NCBI GenBank assembly: GCA_027704905.1
Contig: CM051005.1
Span: 30,831,505 to 30,895,504 of the forward strand
Source: Muraenolepis orangiensis
Taxonomy: Eukaryota > Chordata > Actinopteri > Gadiformes > Muraenolepididae
Direction: 5' to 3'
DNA length: 64,000 bases
The notes beneath the pieces were generated by a model that worked only from the letters and a program-made list of their open reading frames with translations, was not told where the DNA came from and made no database searches. The position numbers and the translations under genes are program-made. Of the stretch, positions 9,651-23,670 are shown in pieces (within the stretch, counting starts at the first letter, position 1; each line of letters starts with the position of its first letter).

Positions 9651-12465
9651 CCATTGACATATATTTATTTATATGTTGATATAAATATTCATAGACAGAT
9701 TCATCTGTATCTCCGTCAAATTGTTCTGTTTGAGTATACCAGTGATATACATTGGAAGTTAAAAGAAAGTGTTTCCAGACATTTCAGACTTCTGATGAAT
9801 GTTATTATGGTTATCAGACGTTTCTCATGTGTGCATTATCTCACACAAGCAGGAGAATGCAAAATAAAATGTTGGACATTGGTCTCGCAATCCTTATCTC
9901 TTTCTCCACCCACACCCAAAGTTTTACATATAATCTGATTTGGGATCACATCTTTATTCAATGTTTACTTCCAGCTCTGTGGACAGATAGCGATAGTTAG
10001 CGATCTCAGTTAGGGTGTGTTTCCATGTTAGTAATCTAGTAGCCTCACTCTGTGGCAGTCTCCTGCTGTACTGTTTTACACGTCTCATTTGTCACCACGT
10101 TGATCTTTAAATGCCACCTCCATCTGTATTCCATTCCCCAGCTCTATTGTCACCGCTCGGCACTAGAGAGTACGTTGAATGGTTCCTCTGTGTAATTATT
10201 CATGGAATGTTCTGGAACACATCACCCCTGCTGTTTATGGGCCAGGGTGCACATTTGGTGTGACGATTGTAAGAAAGAGTGGGGGGGGGACCAACAGTGG
10301 GAGTTGGTCAGCAGTAGCTGACAAATTTGGCCTTTGTACTGGAATACAGAATGTGCTTTAACCATAACCCATCCTGTCGTACCAAAGTCAAAACCAAGTA
10401 TTTTAGCAACTGATCACAACCTCCCTAAATTTTGCTTTAATTTTGAATTTTATATATTATTGTAATATTGTATAAAGATGTATTATTTTTGTATTATTAT
10501 TATGATTCATTATTATTTAACTTTTTGAAAGAATGGGTTTCAGTCACGTGCTTTGTAAACCAAGAGCCATCGTTTTGTTATGTATGGATTCTGGAATAAG
10601 AATAAAGGGGAATTCTGGTAAAAGAGGGGGTGGGAACTGTATAATTCTAAATATGGAGGGCAACAGCCCCCCTCAATTGTGCCAATGTTATGCACCAAGG
10701 TCAGCGACCAGCTTCCCTCCAGTCTGTGATGGATTACAAGTTTACCAGGCTCTGAACGCAGAGACAGAGACCGATTTCAGGATATCATGGAAAAGGCGTC
10801 TTTTTTTAATCCATCAGTCTCAAATATCACAGAATCTGTAAAGAAGAATGGTTTAGCTGGAGAATGATTTAGCTCCCCCTGAAAGGTTCAGGAAATAAAT
10901 CAGTATGGCCATTGTTTACACCATTCTTTCAGTAGCAACAGTTTAAAATGGTTAAGTCTGTCCCATTTGTTAAACAATATGTACATTAATGATAACATAT
11001 TTCATATTTATGCCATTTGCTGTTTGCATTGAAGCAGCCTACACATCATGTATAACAACTGTGGACTTTCATCATCATAACTCTCAATCTCAGCGAAGCA
11101 CGCCATGTTAAATAAGCAATGCAAGTACGAGTATGAGTACGATTTATTGCAAAAATAAATGCACTCTACCTCCCTTGACCATGCACACAACCTGTTGGTT
11201 CTTTAATAGTATAGAACATAGTTCCTGTTGTTGATTCTGATTGGCTCAAAGCTTCTGTAAAAAAACTAAATATAAAGACTCATCTGTGACCACACCAATT
11301 CATTTGAAGTATTAATGTGCCGCTAATCTAATCTCATCTAATTTACTATCTGGAGTAACTATATAGCTTGGCGGAAGAATGATTATTTGTTTTCAATGAA
11401 TGGTTGTATTTTATGTTGCTTTGTGTTTATGTTGCGAAATCGTACTCGAAACTTGAGGCTGTGATTTCGTGATTTTAGAACAGCTAACACCAAACACATC
11501 TCCACCTCCTTCAACCTATAAAAAAGTGTGTTTATTTCTGAGTTCCATTGATAATGATTATGGAGATCCTACTTGAGTTGAAGCACCGACCTGTTGTTCT
11601 CTGGCTCAGGATGGCTGTGGATGTCCAGCTGCGATGATGAACGTATATTATTGACTGAAGATAGAAGAGGCTTCCAGAGGGAGCCACAGCCCACGCCCAT
11701 TCATTCATTCTTTGTCGGGAGCAGCATGGCCAAGCCGCGTGAATCCATCCTGATCTTCACTCTCTGCAGATCAGTCTGGCCTCACGCCCGTTTAAAGACT
11801 CTCCCAAAAATATTAAAATCTTGATGGGAGGGTAGAGAATTTGAATGGCGGCACCCAAAAAAATCTAATCAAAATCATTTTAGATTATACAGATAGAATA
11901 ACAATGTTAAAATAAACACAGACATGTGCACAGAATGATCTTCTTAGGAAAGTTGTTTTTGCTTTACTTCTGACGGAATTCGACAAGAGCAAAATATAGC
12001 AAGATATATAGCAAACTAAGGCGGGGCCCATATGTACAAATCAATTGCTGCCCAGCCAATGCCAGACTGCATTGCATTGTGAAGTGCAAATAAACGTGAT
12101 GTGGTATCACCAGGACAGCGTGGATCCCGGCAGGAGAACCTGAAGGCAGACAGATCTTCAAGTCACTTGGTTACCTTCTACTTGTGCCTTCAGAGTTGCA
12201 GAGAAAATGTGCAGATGCTGGGACAGCGGCCACCCATTCATTCAGCTGTCTCTACCGCTGTGGACATGGTAACATTCTCCACTCTCCCGCATGACGGAAG
12301 TGTTATGAAGTGTTTAATGTGCACATTACAGTGGGAAGAATGATGTGTCTGGGAATGCTCTGTGGCATAAACTGCAGAAAGCAGACTGTCTATCCTCCAT
12401 GGAGATTTGGTATGACCTGCTGTCATTATAAACATGCAATATATGAAGCACTAACATATTGGATT
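9651..12465. other. Unassigned non-coding sequence
   Basis: AT-rich sequence with short open frames on both strands, none with a recognisable motif or exon-like splice framing. No inverted-arm partner was found. The sequence includes short AT repeats at 10440-10515 and a G run at 10281-10289. I see no gene here. Confidence 0.5.
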
Positions 12466-12467
12466 GC

Positions 12468-12528
12468 TTACACACACATACAGACACACACACAGACACA
12501 CACACACACACGCACACACACACACGTG
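12468..12528. repeat. (CA)n microsatellite, interrupted
   Basis: Alternating CACACA with ACAGAC and ACGCAC interruptions. Open frames through it are artefacts. Confidence 0.9.
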
Positions 12529-13140
12529 CATAAATAGACCTCACAGGGAGCCTGAGCAGAAAGCACCCTTTGTTTTTTGTATAAATAGATCAATTCCTGT
12601 CTGTGCACAGTCTGCCCTGCTGAAGAGATATATTGATTGAATCCAAATATCAGGTGGGGAGACTGGAGCTCCTGGCGATGCTCTCTCTCCTCTACCCTCC
12701 CTCCTGGTTCCCTGTCACCAAGTGTTTTACCACCTTCCAAACAACCCCAAAGTTTGGACTTGGGATTTCTAGCTTCCAATATTATTGTGTTCATGCTGTG
12801 TGTTAACTCTATATTGGCACAATATGCCAATATTTGGCATCTTGTGGCTCGTTTCTGAATAAAAAATATATATGCAGCAGCAACTTATGCAAACACTGAC
12901 TAGCCAAATATATGTTAAATTCCACATATTATAAATTATAACAGAAATTTGATATCAATTCTGTGAACACATCTTGCATAATTACACATCAAATGATGTG
13001 TTAATACGTCAACACTCGCATTTTGGTATTTCAATTCTTATTAACGAGGTCGTGTTTCAGTCAAGTGGGACAAACCGGAGCTCTGCAATGATACCCATAA
13101 CCAGTTTTTTGAGCTAGACAACAGCTCAATTCCTTTTAAA
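12529..13140. other. Unassigned non-coding sequence
   Basis: No exon, RNA gene or transposon protein was recognised. AT content rises after 12860. Confidence 0.5.
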
Positions 13141-13144
13141 CAAG

Positions 13145-13450
13145 TTGGACTCATTACATAACATTTTTACACGCTTTTGTCTAAAGCGACTTTCAATAGT
13201 GCGTTCAACAAAGGTAGGTCACCTAGGAGGAAGGATTCGGGTAGTATTTCCTGAAGAGGTGAGTTTTTAGCCTGCGGTGGAAGATGGGCAGAGACTCTGC
13301 CATCCTGACATCTGTGGGGAGTTCATTCCACCACTTTGAGGCCACAGGACAGAGAAGAGCCGTGATAGATTGGCCACAAGGTCCCCTAAGCGAGGGGGCA
13401 AGCAGACAGCCCGAAGACTCGCCCGAGTGAAACAACGCACATGCACTCAT
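13145..13450 (-). mobile_element. LINE C-terminal remnant
   Basis: The minus strand reads SKWWNELPTDVRMAESLPIF then HRRLKTHLFRKYY. This matches the conserved W-N-x-L-P ... F-x-x-x-L-K-T-H-L-F ending of fish non-LTR ORF2 proteins. About 75 codons are open, and the rest of the element is absent. The 3' side (13150-13220) has the AAAGCGACTTT-like words common in fish repeat tails. The clade is not assigned. Confidence 0.6.
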
Positions 13451-13780
13451 ATGTCAGTCAGTGAGAACACTGGTGAGTTACTTTTATGCAAACATCACGT
13501 GTTCAAGATTGAAGATGTTTTTATATGCCATTTGCAACAAGCACAATTGATTGCTTACTCCCAACAATACTATACTAAACTATACAATACTATACTATAA
13601 ACAATACTACCTATGATATGCTATCAATTATAGTATATACAAAACGACACACGTACATTTTAATATCCCTTCAACAGTGTCAGAAAAGTAGTCATTCCAG
13701 GCATATATTTATTTAGTTATTTGCAAGAATCGCCTTTTATAAATTTGGGCCCATGCCCCTCTAACATTGTCTGCACGTCC

Positions 13781-14048
<268 letters not shown>

Positions 14049-14157
14049 AGGATATAGTGTCAGAGGAAAGAACGCTTGTGTTAATTGATGGGGGACATTC
14101 CACCAAGGCCTGACAGCTCATTGTAGCTTAGTTAGTTATGCAGAGATGCTTTTGTTA

Positions 14158-15320
14158 CAACAGAGACACCCATACAGTATCACATCCATACAGTATCACA
14201 CCCATACAGTATCACATCCATACAGTATCACATCCATACAGTATCACACCCATACAGTATCACACTCATACAGTATCACATCCATACAGTATCACATCCA
14301 TACAGTATCACATCCATACAGTATCACACCCATACAGTATCACACTCATACAGTATCACATCCATACAGTATCACATCCATACAGTATCACACCCATACA
14401 GTATCACACTCATACAGTATCACATCCATACAGTATCACATCCATACAGTATCACATCCATACAGTATCACACTCATACAGTATCACATCCATACAGTAT
14501 CACACCCATACAGTATCACACTCATACAGTATCACATCCATACAGTATCACAGTATCACATCCATACAGTATCACACTCATCCAGTATCACATCCATACA
14601 GTATCACACACATGCAATATCACACACATCCAGTATCACACCCATACAGTATCACACCCATACAGTATCACACTCATACAGTATCACATCCATACAGTAT
14701 CACATCCATACAGTATCACACCCATACAGTATCACATCCATACAGTATCACACTCATACAGTATCACACCCATACAGTATCACATCCATACAGTATCACA
14801 CTCATACAGTATCACATCCATACAGTATCACATCCATACAGTAGCACATCCATACAGTATCACATCCATACAGTATCACATCCATACAGTATCACACTCA
14901 TACAGTATCACATCCATACAGTATCACACCCATACAGTATCACACCCATACAGTATCACATCCATACAGTATCACACCCATACAGTATCACACTCATACA
15001 GTATCACATCCATACAGTATCACATCCATACAGTATCACACTCATACAGTATCACACCCATACAGTATCACACCCATACAGTATCACACTCATACAGTAT
15101 CACACCCATACAGTATCACATCCATACAGTATCACATCCATACAGTATCACACTCATACAGTAGCACATCCATACAGTATCACACCCATACAGTATCACA
15201 CTCATACAGTATCACATCCATACAGTATCACACCCATACAGTATCACACCCATACAGTATCACATCCATACAGTATCACACACATCCAGTATCACACCCA
15301 TACAGTATCACACACATGCA
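14158..15320. repeat. 16-bp minisatellite, about 70 units
   Basis: The unit is CCATACAGTATCACAT or a variant with C or a T/C change at the end, so three main types end in CATC, CACC and CACT. A few units have single substitutions (TCCAG, GTAGCA, ATGCAATAT), and one unit is cut short at about 14547. Because the 16-bp unit has no stop in any plus frame, a frame of 404 codons runs through it with the 16-residue period expected from three units. It lacks any other coding sign, so I call it non-coding. Confidence 0.95.
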
Positions 15321-15840
15321 GTCTTGTCCTCAAGTCTCTAGTTGGTCACTGAGCACACCCACTTAGGGGATTAGAGTATCTGCTTCAAATAATGCATCAT
15401 CCGTCACCTCTGCCTTTTGTATCTATCGCTTCTTTGTAGACCAGTGTGCTGCGTTTGGTGGTAACTTGAACAGTGAACTAACTGCACTCTGCCTCGCTCA
15501 CACGTTCCTGGACAGATGCTGGTAGCAGCCTTTTGGTGCCGGTTTGTTACTGCCTCCTCTCGTCCATATCAGAAGCAGTGGAGCAGAAGCAACCAGCCAC
15601 ATGCGCATTATTAAAAAATGATATTCAGTAACACAAGGCACCTGATCTGACAACAACAAACTTATTTCTATGCACTGCTGGCACACATTTAACACCTGGT
15701 TAGGCTCTCTGAGCATCCTCTCCAACTGGTAATTGGTGAGAAAAGTGATGTCTGGAATGTAGCTTTGGTTTATCACAGTCATAATGACATCTGATTGATA
15801 TTCATATTGCACCGGATACACTCTGACAACAACTCCCCCA
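15321..15840. other. Unassigned non-coding sequence
   Basis: No recognisable exon or element lies between the minisatellite and the next CA tract. Confidence 0.5.
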
Positions 15841-17025
<1,185 letters not shown>

Positions 17026-17056
17026 CTGGTACTTCCCAGGATATGGGCTAGCTGGT
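17026..17056. repeat. Single outlying unit of the 26-bp GGGCTAGCTGGTACT repeat
   Basis: TGGTACTTCCCAGGATA followed by GGGCTAGCTGGTACT matches the tandem units at 22648-22760. Everything between the two places is transposon sequence, so this looks like the left end of a split repeat array. Confidence 0.7.
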
Positions 17057-17059
17057 ACT

Positions 17060-19230
17060 GTGTTGTGCATCGCCAACTTTTACTTCCCATTACGCACTCT
17101 GACTAAGGTGGAACTTTGTGTGGGCAATCAGGTTGTGGAACAGGGGGCGCTAGTAGACTCTGGAGCTGATGAAAGTCTTTTAGATAAGGAACTAGTACTT
17201 AAATTGAACCTGAACCTGATCCCGTTATCCTCGCCTGTAAAGGCAAATGCGTTAGATGGGCACCTACCTTTCACAGTCACTCATTGCACAGAAGCTTTTA
17301 AGATGTGTATCAATGACAATCATGAGGATGAAATCGTTTTTCATGTCATCAATTCTGTGCAACACCCTTTAATTCTGGGGTTTCCCTGGCTCGTAAAACA
17401 TAATCCAGTTATCAACTGGCGATCATATGAGGTTAGGGGGTGGGGAGAGGAATGCAAGCTGAAGTGTGACAAGAAATAAGTTATAGTGAGGAAACTATCT
17501 ACTGAAGTAGTCACCGATACTAACTGTTCGAAGTCACCTCATGATTCTCTTTATTTTCTTACTACCCAGACTTATCGAAGGTCCCGACTTGCTATCATGA
17601 CCTCAAGGAGGTATTTAGTAAGTCTAGGGCAACCTCGTTACCACCATCGTCCCTATGATTGTGCCAGAATCCACGAATCTGAAAGGTCGACTGTATTCCC
17701 TCTCTGCTCCGGAAAAAGAGGCCATGAGGGAGTACATTACCTCTTCACTCGAGGCAGGACTCGTTCAACCTTCATCCTCCCCCGCTGGAGCTGGTTTTTT
17801 CTTTGTGGGAAAAAAGGATGGATCTCTTCACCCCTGCATTGATTACAGTCCACTCAACCAGATCACAACCAAGAATAGGTACCCCCTCTCTCTCATGGAC
17901 TCCGCTTTTGACCTGTTACAAGGCTACGAGGCTAAAGTTTTCACTAAACTAGACTTGCGTAATGCTTACCATTTGGTAAGAATAAGGGAGGGGGATGAGT
18001 GGAAAACTGGAACACTCCGACAGGGCATTACGAGTACCTTGTGATGCCCTTCGGCCTTACAAATGCTCCAGCCGTTTTTCAAGCACAATGTACTCTTCTG
18101 TGTTTGTATATCTTGATGACATTCAGATTTTTTCTCCTGATGAGCAGACACACATCCAACATGTACATCAGGTATTGCAACGCCTACTGGAGAATCAACT
18201 TTTTGTAAATGCAGAAAAGTGTGACTTTCATGCTTCCACAGTCTCGTTCCTGGGGTTCATCATCTCTCCAGGACAAATCCTGATGGACCCGGCAAAGGTC
18301 AGTGCAGTTGCAGATTGGGCGACTCCCAATAGCAGAGAAGAAAGAAGGTACAGCAATTTCCCAGTTTTGCTAATTGTTTTGCAAATTTTTTTTTTTGTTT
18401 TGTGATCAATTTTAGCTCCATTGCTGCACCATTACATGCACTGACCTCGCCGGGCGTCCCCTTTGTTTGGAATCCCAAGACCGAGGAGACTTTTTAAAAG
18501 CTAAAAGTGAGGTTTACCACAGCTCCTATACTAACTGTTCCTGATCTATCTAGGCAGTTTGTTGTGGAGGTGGATGCCTCAAATGATGGAGTAGGGGCCA
18601 TCCTCTCACAAGGAGCTGTCAAAGACAACAAAATACATCCATGTGCCTCGAAATTCTGTCTCGAAAATTGTCTCCTGCAGAAAGGAATTACGACGTCGGT
18701 AACAGGGAACTTTTAGCAGTCAAGGTGGCTCTGGAGGAGTGGAGGCACTTGCTCGAGGGGGCGCAGCAGCCATTCTGGGTCTGGACAGATCACAAAAACT
18801 TAGAGTACACTGGTGGGCACTTTTTTTTAACCGCTTTCACTTTACCCTATCTTTCAGCCTTCAAGCCTGACGTCCTTTCACGCCTCAGACCCAGAACCCA
18901 TGGCCAAAGATCCAGAACCAATCCTTCTACTTAACCGTGTGGTTGGAGTGGTGACTTGGCCTATTGTAGCCCAGGTGAAGCGTGCCAGTGGTGAGAGGCC
19001 GAAGCCTAGTGGATGCCCATCGGATAGGCTGTTCGTACCTATATCCATGCGGTCACAGGACATTCACTGGGCTCACACCTCACTGCTCACCTGTCATCCG
19101 GGGGTCAAACGAACCGTATTCACTGTTCGGCAGAGGTTTTGGTGGCCATCTTTAGTAAAAGATATAACAGAGTATGTGGTTGCATGTACAGTATGTGCCA
19201 GGAATAAGACTTTGTCAAAGCCATAGATGG
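17060..19230 (+). pseudogene. Gypsy-type LTR retrotransposon pol, decayed and truncated
   Basis: Domains appear in the correct plus-strand order but in changing frames. An aspartic protease has ALVDSGADESLLD (about 17150-17190). The reverse transcriptase begins KGRLYSLSAPEKEAMREYI, followed by SPAGAGFFFVGKKDGSLHPC, FTKLDLRNAYHLVRIREGDE, VMPFGLTNAP, and VYLDDIQIFSPDE as the catalytic Y-x-D-D box (about 18105). RNase H has VVEVDASNDGVGAILSQG and SRKLSPAERNYDVGNRELL. The integrase zinc finger has CHPGVKRT and CTVCARNK near 19090-19205. The element stops there: no integrase core, chromodomain or LTR follows. Frameshifts near 17480, 18030 and 18640, and a degenerated stretch at 18350-18500, rule out function. 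It is not the missing half of the 6999 fragment in any provable sense, although the two are complementary. Confidence 0.85.
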
Positions 19231-19499
19231 GTCTTCTGCACCGTCTGTTGGTAAAAATAAGTCATTCACTGTCTCGTTGCCAGATGTCTTGTGTGTTATG
19301 CCAAGCTCTCCAGCATTTTTCGTATATCCTCATAGCGTTACAGTTATATTCATAGTCCACGTTCGTAGTTATAGTAAGATAAGATCAGGTTAAGTAGTTA
19401 GTAAGTATTTTTCTAGTTATTGTTAGGTAAGTTTCAGTGTACATAATTATTGTATGTATTTTTGGATCTGTTGACCGTGTGATTTTGCTTACACTGCTG
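19231..19499. other. Unassigned AT-rich sequence
   Basis: Nothing is recognisable between the Gypsy remnant and the L2 3' end. Confidence 0.4.
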
Positions 19500-22400
19500 A
19501 ATCGTATTTGTGTGCCAAATTAAACAACAAATGAAAGCAGAGATATTTACGCCGGCATGGCAACAAGTGGGGGTTTTAAAAATCTAGTAAAAGGCTATTC
19601 TAAAAATGTTAACACCCATATTGGTAACAGTTGATGAGAGTGAAATGTTCTGACCTGAAATGCCAACTAGAATGGCTTCAGTCTTGGAGCTGATGACATG
19701 ACCAAGGGGAGACATGTATATGGTGAAAAGGGTGTGGCCGAGGACTGATCCTTGAGGAACACCACAGTTCACAGAGTGTGTTTGTGAGTTTGCTGCTCCC
19801 AAGGTCACGTGGTCCTCCCGGTGAGATATGAGGTGAACCAGTTTAGGGCAGAATCAGAGAGTCCAATTGTCGAGGGAAGATGATGGAGTAAAATGTCATG
19901 GTCGACAGTGTCAGCTGTCATCAGCAGGTAGTTGGTCACCCTGACTAAGGCATTTTCTTTACTGTGGCCCTGGCGGAAACCAGAATGACATTTTTCAAAG
20001 AGATTATTGAGTTTGAGATGTTCCTCAATCTGAATGGCAATAGGCCTATATCACACTTCCTGCTTCCGGAGCCGTGAGCAGTGTACTCTTACTTCCGGTA
20101 GTTACCCCAGATACGTGACAAACTGTGGCCGCCTCCTCTCCTCTCTGTTATTGTAGTGTAGCGGCTGCTCAACGTCCTAACAAAGACAGCCGTACCTCAG
20201 TTTACACCATTTACCCAAAGACAAACTCCTCCGCAAGTCTTGTGTGAGGCTGATGAGGATGAAGGTCCCTGGTTTCATGTTCTCAGGGGTAGCGCGTATG
20301 TCTGCAGTTTGCACTTTGACAAGGAGAGCATATACGTCTCGAAAAGGGGGCGGAATAGGCTAATAATGTCGGGTATGTGTGTGATTAAAAGCACTGGTCC
20401 TGACCCCCACACACACAGCATCTCTCATCCAAATAGAGCCACATAATGTCAGGTAAGTATATGATTACAAGCACTGGTCCCAAGTAGGGCTGGGCGATAC
20501 GGACCAAAACCCGGTATTTTTAGGCTGCATCGCGATATACGATATATATCGGTATTTTATACAAATTTGGTTTTAACTCAATGCCACAATCACTTTTATT
20601 TGAAGACAACTCATATTCACAAGAATAACAGGCATTCCCTTTTAGAAAATATACAGCTGCACACTACATATTAACATGTAAATGAAAAGGTACATTGAAA
20701 TAATCAAAATCCATCAAATAAATAGCCTATATTAAATACATAAGCATACCTCTGCTCCTAGATAGAGCCACAAGACACAATGTCGGGGAATTGTATGATT
20801 CGGATTTAGACTTCTTCACTGTAGTGTTCATTCACTAGTTGAACCGCATCGTCTGGACCGACTTTTGGAAGGTTATGCAGCGATGTTGTCCAGCGATAAC
20901 TGTCCTCCATGGTGAATGCCAAGCTGAATGCATTAACCGGAACTTGGGATACACTGCTTCAGAGATTTTTAACGGGTACTTCCGGCATTCTAATCTAACG
21001 TGATATAGACCTATTACGTTCTCCAGCACCTTTGATAGAAATAGTAGGTTGGAGATGGGTCTATAATTAGCAAAGATTTCAGGGTCTAAGGTGGGTTTTT
21101 TGAGGAGTGCTTTGATGACAGCAGCTTTTAATGGGGATGGAACATGACCAGACTGGATGGAGTGGTTTATCACTGAAGTGATCAGGGGACTTATGGCACC
21201 AATGTTAGATTTTACCAGGGCTGTGGGAAAGGGTTCAAGGGAACAGGTGGAGGGTTTCATCTTTTTGATGATGGCCTCAACTTCATGCTGCGAGATGTCA
21301 GTGAAGCAGCAAAGAGGCTGGGTAGGTCCGGGCTGGGGGTTGGCGGTCAGGACTGGCAGAGCAGCGGCGTTTGAGAGGAGAGAGCGGACGGTCTCTACTT
21401 TTGCGATGCAATGAATGCGATGTGATGAATGCGATGAAATGATCACACTGCTCCTCTTTGGTGTCTTTGTGTAAGGGAGGTTTACATATAAATCCAATGC
21501 ATTCAAATGAGGATAGCACAGGCATTTTTTTCCACCACGACCAGTGCTGCAAGCTTTTTCCAGGTAGCTGTAGCCAGGGGGACAGACTTCATTTAGTAAA
21601 CATCTGGCTGTTGCCACGTTTCTGTGAGGCACATAAAGTCTCTCCCTTGTCCATGATGTAGTCTTGTATGAATGATGATTTGTTTGTGCATTAAACTGTT
21701 CTATTTTGACTGTGGAATCCACTCCACATTTTTCGCACAGCTCAGTGTGTAGCAGTTTCGCTGTGTTTCCCGTGCTATTAACACCGAGCGTGTCAACGCT
21801 CTGATGACGCGGCAGACGTGCGACAGTGGTCAAGATGGAAGGAATGGATGATACAGGCGGTTATGGTTGGTGGTAAACAAACTTTCTACGAGAGCCTCTG
21901 TGGATGTAACGAGGTCGGCATAGTAGTCCAAGGTGTTTGATGGCTGAGATGAACGTTGGGGTTGTGTGGTTGTTGAGACTCAGCAGTTGCGGGATAGAAT
22001 ACTTTGACATGCCGGTGGCCGCAGGTTCTCGCCTGGAGCTAGCCGTTAGCCATAGACAGAGAGGGAAAACTGTTAGCAAGAATGAGATGGTGATCCATAG
22101 CATGGCAGGAGCAGAAGAAGCTGGGAGAAGCAGTCTGTGTCAAAGCAGCAGGTTCGCCGGCAGGCTGTTTGACGGCTAGCTGTGGAGGCAGCTGTCCTGG
22201 CCGGCAAGCTGTGGGGGCAGATGTCCTAGCCGACAAGGGCTAACCGCACTGGGAAAGTTGAAAGGCTATCCGGGAGATACTTCAAAGTAGCGATGGTGAA
22301 CAGTGATGGAATTATTGTGGTCCAATAGTAACCGGGAGCTCACAGCAGGGAGCTGCTCGTTGGAGGCCGAATAGGCCGCTATTTAGCCAGCTAGCATTTG

Positions 22401-22620
22401 CCGTCCGGTCGCCGCCAATAGCAGCGGAAAGTGAGCAACAGGTCAGGGTGGTTATCCAAAACACGGTTTGTATTTGGGTAGAAGCAGAGATACAGTTAGC
22501 AAAATATAGAAGTTAGTTGTTGAAAGGTAACATCTAACAACAACAACAACTTAAAGAAAAAACAACTTAAACTACAGCTAGAGAAGTGGCGAACAAGCAG
22601 CGCCAGCGTCCTCTTGCCTC
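19500..22620 (-). mobile_element. L2/Maui-like LINE, near full length but internally deleted and interrupted
   Basis: On the minus strand, 22620 to about 21570 looks like 5' UTR and N-terminal sequence (GAGGACGCTGGCGCTGCTTG near the start), with no clean endonuclease. The RT begins at about 21330-21010 with KMKPSTCSLEPFPTALVKS, LKAAVIKALLKKP and NYRPISNLLFLSKVLENVI. It continues after an inserted DNA transposon at 20041 with AIQIEEHLKLNNLFEKCHSG, then TADTVDHDILLHHLPS and the motif B-like CGVPQGSVLGHTLFTIYM. It then jumps directly to SKTEAILVG, deleting the catalytic Y-x-D-D region. The 3' part is short and ends near 19500. It is a dead copy. Confidence 0.75.
20042..21012 (+). mobile_element. 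DNA transposon with THAP-like remnant, 13-bp TIRs, AT target duplication
   Basis: The left end reads AGGCCTATATCAC and the right end is its inverse, AGGTCTATATCAC on the other strand, with one mismatch. The flanking L2 sequence continues in frame across the insertion if AT is counted once, which gives a 2-bp duplication. Inside, at 20205-20400 on the plus strand, a short frame reads PWFHVLRGSAYVCSLHFDKE. The C-S-L-H-F box is the conserved core of a THAP zinc finger, preceded in another frame by a K-D-K-L-L-R-K-S segment. THAP-bearing transposases with 2-bp duplications suggest an ISL2EU-like family; this assignment is from memory. The transposase catalytic part is absent, so this is a non-autonomous or decayed copy. 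A GGGCTGGGCGATA block at 20486 may be a further nested repeat. Confidence 0.65.
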
Positions 22621-22647
22621 CTGCATCACTCATCATGTCACTACACT

Positions 22648-22760
22648 AGTATACGGGCTAGCTGGTACTGCCTAGTATAAGGGCTAGCTGGTACTATCCA
22701 GGATAAGGGCTAGCTGGTACTGCCTAGGATTAAGGCTAGTTGGTACTTCCCAGGATAAGA
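22648..22760. repeat. 26-bp tandem repeat, four units
   Basis: Four successive units share the core AAGGGCTAGCTGGTACT, and the last reads AGGCTAGTTGGTACTTCCC. One more unit lies at 17026-17056 on the other side of the Gypsy/L2 cluster. Confidence 0.8.
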
Positions 22761-22924
22761 TACAATATTTGTATTTGCCATTTGTAACCAGTACATAGGA
22801 ATGCCTACTTCCCTCCTGCAGTATAAATCTCCAAAACAACACCACAATAATTAAGATAATATATACAGCAGCAAAGTGACTTAAATTATGTACATTTTTT
22901 GTGTTTTTTTCCCCCAAATCTTTA

Positions 22925-23430
22925 AAAGCATTTAAAGTGCCGGTAGTGCAGCGGGTTTCATGTCCTTCATGTCCTTGTACGGATGCTGCGCAACCGGCGA
23001 CCAGACGGTAGGGGGGAGAAGAGATAGCGCCCAGGGTGGTTGCAGTTCTTTATGATGGACATGGCCTTCTTCCAACATTTGGTCCTAAAGATCTCCTCAA
23101 TGCATGGAAGTGCACACCCGATGATCTTCTCTGCCGTCCACACAGTGACGCCACTCGTTAGGACGCTCTCTCCGTTGCCACGGTAGAAGTTCACTAGCCA
23201 CCTCTGGCCTATTCCGCTTTTTCTGAGGCACTGCAGAGCGTAGAGGCGCTGGTGTGCCTTCTTCAGCATGACCTCTGTGTTGCATGTCCACGCCAGGCTG
23301 ATGGTGGAGTGGGTGCCCCGGTGGCTCCTGAAGTACACAATGAGCTGCTTGGTTTTGCTGACATTCAGTGCGAGGCTGTTGTCCTCACACTATCGCTTCA
23401 GCTGGACTACCTCATATCAAATTGTCTGTA
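22925..23430 (-). mobile_element. Rex1-like LINE thumb/C-terminal fragment
   Basis: The minus strand gives LIVYFRSHRGTHSTISLAWT then LKKAHQRLYALQCLRKSGI, LVNFYRGNGESVLTSGVTVW, AEKIIGCALP and SPLPSGRRLRSIRTRT. This is the typical thumb and C-terminal layout of this fish LINE group. The Q-D-R segment before AEKII is deleted. The catalytic palm and endonuclease are absent. It is a distinct subfamily from the copies at 2654 and 30003. Confidence 0.75.
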
Positions 23431-23670
23431 GCGCTGTTCCACCAAGCTAATTTTGGAATACTGAGACATGCTCAAATTTCAGTGAAAACTGTGTTGAGTT
23501 GTTTGTGTGAAGAGCTCAAGTTGAAGCCTACATGCTGGCCAATGGTGGCATGTGAGAAGGCTATCAGGAGAAATGTAGTAGTAATGCAAAGTAATGCGAC
23601 TGTAGGAAGCAAAAGCAGAAACACAAACATTTTTGGTGATTTCAGAAATCTCATTGGGCTATACTCATTG

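Noticed and set aside
10179..12343. Several 60-100 codon frames as host exons
   Set aside because: They show no recognisable motif, conserved composition or convincing splice framing, and they overlap on both strands.
14138..15352. 404-codon plus-strand frame rich in HTVSHPYSIT-like repeats
   Set aside because: It is the translation of a 16-bp minisatellite that has no stop in any plus frame. The 16-residue period is what three units give, and a second frame is also long. There are no other coding signs.
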